From: Strongylocentrotus purpuratus
Lineage: Eukaryota; Echinodermata; Echinoidea; Camarodonta; Strongylocentrotidae
Length of the DNA stretch: 64,000 nucleotides
Direction of reading: 5' to 3'
NCBI RefSeq assembly: GCF_000002235.5
Contig: NW_022145607.1
Span: 34,041,529 to 34,105,528 of the forward strand
The position numbers were made by a program, and so were the translations under genes. Of this stretch, positions 57,026 to 64,000 are shown piece after piece; position 1 is the first letter of the stretch; each line of letters begins with the position of its first letter. The notes beneath the pieces are model-generated. The model was not told the origin of the DNA. It worked only from the letters and a program-made list of their open reading frames with translations, and ran no database searches.

Positions 57026-57751
57026 GCAATACGATCTTGGAAAAATTGAATTGAATTGAATTGAATTTTTTTTTTTTTGAATTGAATTGATATCTTTATT
57101 TATACACGGTTAAAAAAGCCCAAACAGTTACAAGACTGATTTCCATTGGGGCCGTGTGACACAATGTAAATACATCGAATTAACATAAAAATGATAATGG
57201 TACATCAATGACATATTTAAAACAAACAATAAATAATCAAGATAAATATCTAACAATATAACGATAGAATAGTACTGCCGAAAAAGTATATGTATATTGA
57301 TAACAATAATCATGAGTGTCCAAACAAGAGTACTGTAAATATAATTCAAATTAAAATAGGTAATACAAATTGTTACTAGTGCATATAAACTGCCAGAAAT
57401 GATGTATTAAAAAAAAAAAATATTAAAAAAAAAAAATCAAATGTGGCTGGTCAAGATACTGCATTATTACAATTAAGGATATGATTACAATTTTATTTTA
57501 TTTAAGTCAGTAAAAAAAACACTTAAAAGTGAATTAGAATAACAAGCACAGCAGATAAAAGATATATTATTTAATCATTTTCGGATAAAATGAAATGAAA
57601 TTATATTACATCATATGGAAATTTAAAAATACCTGAGCAGATGCATACACAACAATATAAATTCAAACAACACAAAAATGGACACATCAAAAATAAAAAG
57701 GAAACATTCGAAAGTTCATAGACATATTTGAGCATAGTATATTGTATATTA

Positions 57752-60700
57752 TTATAAATTTGTTATTCTTTTGAGACCTGTTGTGAAACTGTACTTGGTT
57801 TGTGCAGCTTGCACTTCGTGTGGTAGTGAGTTCCATAGGCAAGCGCCTCTGTACACAAATGTGCGTTTGGTACTATCCGTTTTAGGCTGGATTGTCTTAA
57901 TACATAGATTGCCACTTCTCGTATTATGTGGTCTTTCTCTGAACGAAAATTTATCAATTAAATAAGAAGGAGCTTTTTTATTAAGTATATTGAAAGTCAT
58001 TAAAGCAATATTTTCCTTCCTTTTCTGTTCAAGCGTATCCCATCCAAGTTTATTAAGGTTGTAGCTTCCCGATGAATCCCAAGGGGTATCATTTATTATT
58101 CGAGCTGCCCGATTTTGAAGTTTCTGGAGATCATTTTGAAGGCACTTTCCACAGTTTCCCCATATTACATCACAATAGGAGAGGTGGGATAAAATCAATG
58201 CATTATATACTAATTTCAATGTATCTTTACCAACAATATTACGTATTGATTTTAACATATACAATCCACTACTACATTTCTTTTGTACAGATTTAATATG
58301 GTCTGTCCATGATAAAGTTTCATCCACAATCACTCCCAAATGTTTGCATGTAGTAACTCTTTTCAGAGGGGTTCCATCTATGTTAATATTCAAATTTGTA
58401 TTACGTGCTAGTTTAAGACGATTTTTTGTTCCTAGTACAATGTATTCTGTTTTATTTATATTTAAACTTAACTTATTGACATCAAGCCATTTTTTCACAT
58501 TTACTAAATCTTCGTTTACTTTGTTTTCCAGTTCAGAAAAGTCATTACTAGCATAATATAAAATAGTGTCATCAGCATACATATTTATTTTACAATTTTT
58601 TAGTACTAAGGGTAAATCGTTGATGTGCATAATAAAGAGAAGAGGTCCAAGGATGGACCCTTGTGGAATTCCAGATTGAATAGGTAAAAACTCAGATGAT
58701 ATACCATGGACTGTGGTTTTTTGGTATCTCTCATACAGATAACTTGTGAACCAATTAAGTGTGTGTTGTCCAATACCATAATATTTTAATTTTTCAATTA
58801 GTAAATCAAAATCAACTGTGTCGAAGGCTTTCTTCAAATCTATCATTACAGAGCACACCACTTTGCCTTGTTCGAAGCTTTTCAGCCATTCATCTGTCGA
58901 ATTCAGCAATGCAGTGGCTGTTGAGTGCAGTGGCCGGAAGCCAGATTGATATACATTGATTAGATTATTACTATTCAGATAGTCATATAACTGATCGAAC
59001 ACTACCCGTTCTAGTACTTTCGAAAGTATTGGCAGTATCGATATCGGTCTAAAATTTGTGGGTTCATTTGTTCCACCTTTATGTAAAGCACTTACTCTTG
59101 CCTTTTTCCATTCGATAGGGACACATCCAGTAGTAATAGAGGTATTTATAACATGTGTTAAAGGTTCATTAATACTGGAAATTGCCAGCTTAATCAGTTT
59201 CATCGGTATCATATCACATCCCATTGCTTTGTCATTTGATAGTTTCAACAATTGTTTTTTCACTTCATCTATGGTTACTGGGATAATTTGAAAGATATTT
59301 GTCAGCGTATGCGGTGAGAATAGCATAACATTATTGATTGCATTTATGTGCCTCGTACATTGAATGACACTAGCAAGTGAAGGACCTATTTTGACAAAGA
59401 ATTCATTCAATTTTTGTGAAATTGTTTTCGTGTCATGAATTTCTTCTCCATCAATTTTTAAATATTGAATTTTCACATTTTTATTCTTGCGTGGTATCAG
59501 CATGTTAAGATTTTTCCATGTTTTCTTAACATTACCCTGCGAGTCTTTAATATTCTTTTGAAATGTTTTTCTTTTGTTCGTTCTTATACTATAAATAACG
59601 TGATTCTTGCTTTTTCGGAATGCTTTCCAATTCTCACGAGTATTATTTCGCGTTGCAGTTTCTTTCAACTTATCCCTTTCATGAATAAGATTAATTATTT
59701 CAGCATTTATCCAGGGTTTCCGATCTTTTTTTACACGACTTTTTCTGACCGGAGCATGTAAATTACATAATGTTGAAAACTTTGTCTGGAATTCATGTAG
59801 CGAAGAATCGGCATCAGTACATGTAAAAACACTTTGCCAATCAATGTTTCCTAGATCGTCACAAAAGTCATTTACATTGAAATTCTTATAAGTTCTATAT
59901 GTCCTATAAACATGGTTAGGAAATGATTTGCGAACTCGACCCCATACAATATATACAAGTGAGTGGTCACTTATTCCTAAATGAATGACGCCACTTTCAA
60001 CCACTTTCTCACAGTTAGAAGTATAAATTAAATCAATAAGGGTAGATGAAAGCGGTGTTACCCTCGTGGGTTCTTTGATCATTTGGCTTAGAGAATAATT
60101 TTGGCAAATTTCAAGTAATCGTTTTGTGTAGCACGATAAAGGGTCTGCAAGTATATTGCAATTGAAATCTCCTAAAAATATGATATCCTTTCGTTCCTCG
60201 TCAATTTTTAACAAAATATTCTCAATGGCTTTAAATAGTTCGATACTTGTTCCAGGGGGTCTATACCAAGCTAAAACGATCATAGGTGAAGACATAGGTT
60301 GCTTCACTTCAACAGCAACAAGTTCGATATCATTTACCAGAAGATCTGATCTTAGTTTGTGGCTAAGTTTATTTTCATTAACGTATATTGCAACCCCTCC
60401 GCCATTCTTATTACGGTCTTTCCTATAAATACAGTAATCATGTATACCTATTTGCACGTCCTTTATTTCACTGCTTAATCTTGTTTCATTTAATGCAATA
60501 AGATCAAATTTAAAATCATTAACCATCAATTGAAGATTGTCAATATTAGATAACAGAGTTCTAATGTTCAATTGAGCTATTCTTATTCCATGCTTCTTTT
60601 TTATTCTCAGACAATTATCTTTAATATTTTTAGGCAACAATTTGGTTTTTTCCGTTCCTGGACTACATGTACAAGTATCTAAATCAGAGTCATATACATT

Positions 60701-60994
60701 GCCAATATTAATGTCTATTTCGTTTTTGTCAGCAAAATCGGATTCACTGGCATCAATTTCATCGAAGTCACCTCCATCGTCAAAGTCTAATTCTATTTCT
60801 TCACTGAAGTTTGCCTCGTTGTCATCGAAGCCAGTTTCAATATTACCATCAGAATCGCTGATATCGTCGTCATTAGTGTCTTCTTCATTGTTGTCATCAC
60901 TACGAATAAAAGAAAATTCAGTCATTTGCTTCAAATCTATGATATTATGGACTACATGGTCGTTTAACTGAAGAGTGTTATTATCGGCGCACAC
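57752..60994 (-). CDS. LINE ORF2: AP endonuclease + reverse transcriptase
   Basis: About 1,080 codons. An acidic Asp/Glu-rich N-terminal extension (about 33-105) precedes an APE-type endonuclease (137-350) with QLNIR, LNETRL, WYRPPG, GDFN and ISDHSLV. The reverse transcriptase (about 630-870) has IDLKKAFDTVD, GIPQGSILGPLLF and MYADDTILYY (catalytic YADD 806-809). The CR1-type C-terminal region has LQNRAARIIND and RTFVYRGACLWNSLPHEVQ. All catalytic residues I can place are present. The frame has no ATG at its beginning: it opens right after the ORF1 stop in the same frame, and its first ATG is codon 24 (60,923-60,925). It is the reverse-transcription machinery for LINE mobilisation and has no host role. 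Confidence 0.93.
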   Translation of the reverse strand: MCADNNTLQLNDHVVHNIIDLKQMTEFSFIRSDDNNEEDTNDDDISDSDGNIETGFDDNEANFSEEIELDFDDGGDFDEIDASESDFADKNEIDINIGNVYDSDLDTCTCSPGTEKTKLLPKNIKDNCLRIKKKHGIRIAQLNIRTLLSNIDNLQLMVNDFKFDLIALNETRLSSEIKDVQIGIHDYCIYRKDRNKNGGGVAIYVNENKLSHKLRSDLLVNDIELVAVEVKQPMSSPMIVLAWYRPPGTSIELFKAIENILLKIDEERKDIIFLGDFNCNILADPLSCYTKRLLEICQNYSLSQMIKEPTRVTPLSSTLIDLIYTSNCEKVVESGVIHLGISDHSLVYIVWGRVRKSFPNHVYRTYRTYKNFNVNDFCDDLGNIDWQSVFTCTDADSSLHEFQTKFSTLCNLHAPVRKSRVKKDRKPWINAEIINLIHERDKLKETATRNNTRENWKAFRKSKNHVIYSIRTNKRKTFQKNIKDSQGNVKKTWKNLNMLIPRKNKNVKIQYLKIDGEEIHDTKTISQKLNEFFVKIGPSLASVIQCTRHINAINNVMLFSPHTLTNIFQIIPVTIDEVKKQLLKLSNDKAMGCDMIPMKLIKLAISSINEPLTHVINTSITTGCVPIEWKKARVSALHKGGTNEPTNFRPISILPILSKVLERVVFDQLYDYLNSNNLINVYQSGFRPLHSTATALLNSTDEWLKSFEQGKVVCSVMIDLKKAFDTVDFDLLIEKLKYYGIGQHTLNWFTSYLYERYQKTTVHGISSEFLPIQSGIPQGSILGPLLFIMHINDLPLVLKNCKINMYADDTILYYASNDFSELENKVNEDLVNVKKWLDVNKLSLNINKTEYIVLGTKNRLKLARNTNLNINIDGTPLKRVTTCKHLGVIVDETLSWTDHIKSVQKKCSSGLYMLKSIRNIVGKDTLKLVYNALILSHLSYCDVIWGNCGKCLQNDLQKLQNRAARIINDTPWDSSGSYNLNKLGWDTLEQKRKENIALMTFNILNKKAPSYLIDKFSFRERPHNTRSGNLCIKTIQPKTDSTKRTFVYRGACLWNSLPHEVQAAQTKYSFTTGLKRITNL

Positions 60995-61009
60995 TTCTTG
61001 GCCATTATG

Positions 61010-62761
61010 TTAAATTTGGTTTATTTCTGAACAGTATTTAGCTTTATGGCCGTAGTTATTACACTTGTGACATTGTATTACCGTATCATATCGGCAGGTT
61101 GATCGAGAATGGTTGTATTCACCACAGTTGTAACATCCAAAGTATGTGCTGGAGGAGCCTTGTCGATGGTATTCGTCACGCTTCACTGCATCACTGTAGA
61201 GAGGATACTGATGAGCCAAACTCTGATGTGGTAGGGAATCATAGTGACCATCATCATCATATTCAGCAGCTGTCATCGTATGTTGTAGATCATCATTCAT
61301 TTGTCTGTAGAGTGGATATGTCGTTCTCGAAGTTGTTAATTCTGGGAAATCCTGGTCAAAGGCATGGTAAAGACCAACCGAAGTCTCCCGATAACGAGGC
61401 TGGCGGATACCTCGTACGTGGCCGATGAGATTCCGTGCAAACATCCTCACACCTTCGTCGTTTAAATGGACACCATCATATCCAATATGGTACTTGGAGT
61501 TGATGTTTGCGTTGTCTATGTAGCGCCATCCATGCTTTGCCTTGAGACCATACAGGCGATCGTTGGTCTCTTGTAGCTTCATATCTACTGTAGATCCCTC
61601 ATTTCTAGGTACAATGGAGCTGATAGTTATAATCTGTACCGATGGACAGGATCTAATGAGGTGTAATCCTGTAGATTCAATCATTGTAGCTATCACATCG
61701 GGTTGACTGTCTCTTAGACTATTTGTCCCGACGTGAATGATGACTTCTGAAACTGCTTGATCTTTGGCAATTTGTGTTGCAATTTCACATATGTCTTCAG
61801 CTTTCGCTCCGGGGAGTGTTTTACAGGATATTCGTTTGGAGCGAGACAGTTTTAAGGGGTTTATTCTACGAAGCATTGAGTCTCCGATTAACAATACTTC
61901 AGCCTTTTGTTTGCTCTTGAAGAGTTTACTCTGTTTATTCTTATAGTCTTGAAGTTGATGAGTCAGTGTTATTGTGGTTTTGTTCGGAGTTTGGTCATTT
62001 CCATTTGTTCCCATCTGTAGATTTTCAATTGTTTTCTGAGGCTCATGCTCGTTCACTGTTTCTCTGCTGTCGGTGGCTACGGGGTCATTTACCTCTCGTT
62101 CCCGGGTAGGAGGGTCAGTGTTTATCTCTTTCTCTTTCGCTTTCGGTTGACATTCACTAACATTAGAGGAGCTCTTCTCATTATCCATGTTCCGCTTGAT
62201 TATGTTCTCGCATTCAAACTTTTCACTACTCGATTCTGGAGTTGGATTAACTTGGACACTCTTTTTGATGTCGATTAAGGATAGTTGGCATTCAATAGCA
62301 TCCAGTCTCTCTGGAATTGCCACGCATCGTTCACACAGGGGCTTATCATAATCGCTCTCTGTAGGCGATCCACACCAAATGCATAGAGGGCTTTCATGAA
62401 CGTCGATCTCTATCGGGCATTCTATTGTTTGCGGCTTATTGGTCAAACTATCATCTTGTTCAACATGGCTGTCTTCTTCCTCGTTTCCAATGTAAACATC
62501 AGATAATAAGTTTTCATTAATACCAACTGTCAGGGCAAAGTGTTTGGAGATATTTTCCTCTAAATTTGGGAGAATGCGGCACAATTCACATTCAATGAAT
62601 TCAGTTTCATTAGTGTCCCTTCCTTGGGTAAGGTACGAGATGCGAAGGTGGGAAATAGCTATTGATAAGCTTGATTTGGTAATATATTTGGGCAACTTGT
62701 ATTTAAAGTTCGGATGTCCTGGTATACCCTTACATGTGTTCATCTTAAGTTGCTTAGCCAT
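61010..62761 (-). CDS. LINE ORF1: SGNH-esterase and zinc-knuckle protein
   Basis: 583 codons from ATG at 62,759-62,761. An N-terminal part has paired cysteines (ECELC near 58-61; CIWC 127-130 and CERC 143-146), possibly a zinc-binding fold. A Lys/Glu/Asn-rich linker follows (about 165-285). The SGNH-hydrolase-like domain (about 285-450) shows the blocks IGDSM (GDS 293-295), HVGTNSLRD (GTNS 345-348) and YDGVHLND (Asp429, His432). Two CCHC zinc knuckles close the protein (543-556 and 564-577). Esterase-bearing ORF1s with CCHC knuckles are known from CR1-clade LINEs, where ORF1 binds the RNA; the esterase's role is unsettled. Confidence 0.92.
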   Translation of the reverse strand: MAKQLKMNTCKGIPGHPNFKYKLPKYITKSSLSIAISHLRISYLTQGRDTNETEFIECELCRILPNLEENISKHFALTVGINENLLSDVYIGNEEEDSHVEQDDSLTNKPQTIECPIEIDVHESPLCIWCGSPTESDYDKPLCERCVAIPERLDAIECQLSLIDIKKSVQVNPTPESSSEKFECENIIKRNMDNEKSSSNVSECQPKAKEKEINTDPPTREREVNDPVATDSRETVNEHEPQKTIENLQMGTNGNDQTPNKTTITLTHQLQDYKNKQSKLFKSKQKAEVLLIGDSMLRRINPLKLSRSKRISCKTLPGAKAEDICEIATQIAKDQAVSEVIIHVGTNSLRDSQPDVIATMIESTGLHLIRSCPSVQIITISSIVPRNEGSTVDMKLQETNDRLYGLKAKHGWRYIDNANINSKYHIGYDGVHLNDEGVRMFARNLIGHVRGIRQPRYRETSVGLYHAFDQDFPELTTSRTTYPLYRQMNDDLQHTMTAAEYDDDGHYDSLPHQSLAHQYPLYSDAVKRDEYHRQGSSSTYFGCYNCGEYNHSRSTCRYDTVIQCHKCNNYGHKAKYCSEINQI

Positions 62762-63150
62762 ATTTCACGGTATACGTTCATAGTTCAAGTAGAAAAAGAA
62801 TATATTGTCAAATAACTTTCTCACCAATATCAGCATTTCATCGGCCTATCTCAGTTTCAATGACGTCAATATTCCCCATTTGGGAGTGTAGTTTCAATGA
62901 TTACACAGGTGGGACTATGGTGATATCCAATCATTCGAACGGAGTGTAATCGCAATGCAACAGCACAAACTCAAAACACTTTTCCGGAGTGAGTATCTTT
63001 CCAATCGAGTAAAATTTCCAGTTAATTTCCAAATCAATACATTGATGTCTCTCTGATATCTCTCTGACGATGATATTTTCACAAAATGTGTCCTTTTATG
63101 AATGTTTTCCTTCCAAAACAAGACGAAACTTAGCAGAGCACTTTCTCATG

Positions 63151-64000
63151 GCATATCCATGGCATATGAAAAATGCATGTGCCCTTTTTCCTCGAGCTAG
63201 GTCGTTGACTTAGACGTTATCTCTTTTATTCCAGACAGTAGGTCTTTCAAGTTAAAAAAAAATAAAAAAATAAAAACAACGATGATGAAGTAAATACTTG
63301 TTATAGCTTCTGTTTATCATGTTTGCTGTCTGATGATCTCCTGAAGTTCATGATTTACCATATTGATGATGAAAATGAGAATAGATTTTTGTTTTCATTG
63401 ATGTACAGAATTAGGAGGAAATTGTGTTTTGTTTAGAAAACGGTAGCCTCAACAATGTTAACACTGTTACCTTCTTGCGAGTCCTGCAATCCTATTATTA
63501 CACCAGGAATTAGCGTTTTCATATTTGATATAATGTCTTGACAATATACAATATGTCATAAAATGTCTTCTTAACGTATACAGTTATCTGCATCTTTTCC
63601 AAGTTTTGCTTGGTCATTAGGTACTGGAGGTTCATCATGATAACATAATTGTTTGACATGATCACAATGTCTTACTTATTCAAGTTATATTGTTTTCTTA
63701 ATGAGTTCAGCCCACTATTATTTGTATCGAATATAGTTTCATCTAACTGTTTGTCTCATTGTAATTTTTAGGAAAAAGCAATTATGGCAAGCAAATAATT
63801 ATTGTAGCTGAAATTTAGCAACAATCGTTCGCCATTGCTGCTCTCCTTTTTTCATGAATCATAATAATTTTGTTCTACAGTTGATTCGAAAGATTTAGCA
63901 GAGAGGTACAGAAGTGAATATTCCCACGGTTAACAACAATGTGTCATTGTTCTTCTTAGTTCAAGGAATGTTCAATATTGTGAGGATGATACATGACAAT
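63151..64000. other. right flank, continuation of the 1.15-kb repeat unit
   Basis: No supported gene. It aligns with 48,150-48,960 (landmarks GTTACCTTCTTGCGAGTCCTG and GGTTAACNNCNNTGT), so it is the second half of the repeat unit broken by the LINE. CLCA copy B exon 1 is not visible here. Confidence 0.6.

Larger units (their letters stand above)
57041..63150 (-). mobile_element. full-length CR1-like LINE
   Basis: A ~6.1-kb element on the minus strand: 5' UTR (about 63,150-62,762), ORF1 (583 codons), ORF2 (1,080 codons), 3' UTR (57,751 to about 57,080) and a 3' terminal AATTC short-repeat tail with an A run (57,041-57,080). Short-repeat tails are typical of CR1/L2 LINEs. The flanks CGCAATACGATCTTGG (left) and ATGTGCCCTTTTTCC (right) are joined in the related repeat unit near 48,135-48,165, which marks the insertion. 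Both ORFs are uninterrupted, so this is a young copy. The 5' end is placed only to within about 20 bp. Confidence 0.88.

Noticed and set aside
1-64000. CRISPR arrays, bacterial operons or prokaryotic defence genes
   Set aside because: Split genes with GT-AG introns, SINEs and LINEs throughout; no spaced direct-repeat arrays of CRISPR type.

Overview
The window is eukaryotic and most likely comes from a marine invertebrate deuterostome, with an echinoderm as my best guess. It is AT-rich, its genes are split by GT-AG introns, and it is packed with MITEs, microsatellites and non-LTR retrotransposons. One of these is a CR1-like LINE whose first ORF carries an SGNH-esterase domain. The organism call is inference from gene and repeat style.

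The backbone is a head-to-tail duplication of one gene on the minus strand, a CLCA-family protein (calcium-activated chloride channel regulator). Copy A (596-21,101) can be assembled completely: 12 exons, consistent splice sites and phases, and 952 codons from signal peptide to C-terminal membrane segment. Copy B (29,506-50,931) has matching exons 2-12, all open (848 codons). No exon 1 is visible between 50,931 and the window end. In both copies the position of the CLCA zinc-protease motif HExxH reads RTWGY (A) or RNWGY (B), and the MIDAS threonine of the VWA domain is replaced. Both look like pseudo-protease CLCAs with otherwise well-kept coding sequence.

Because introns of the two copies still align, each copy shows the other's empty insertion sites. 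Copy A alone carries a decayed multicopy element plus a ~160-bp tandem array (about 4.62-7.28 kb), a 2.2-kb TA-flanked transposon with nested satellites (12,444-14,689), a near-perfect 414-bp palindrome just upstream of exon 3, and a 0.75-kb AGT array in intron 1. Copy B alone carries a decayed YMDD-type LINE (36.95-40.16 kb), a LINE 3' fragment (~43.3-43.8 kb), a duplicated exon-4 segment forming a 150-nt open candidate exon, several MITEs, a 5'-truncated CR1-like LINE (51.7-53.2 kb) and two nested opposite copies of a CpG-rich MITE (54,327-55,757). A TTAA MITE sits in the last coding exon of copy B and supplies the new C-terminus and stop codon.

Between the genes (21.1-28.9 kb) lies a 1-kb tandem duplication, one unit of which contains a 1.35-kb foldback element with ~290-bp arms; the other unit preserves the empty site. 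The right end (57.04 to ~63.15 kb) is an apparently full-length CR1-like LINE on the minus strand. Its ORF1 and ORF2 are intact, in the same frame, and separated by a single stop codon.
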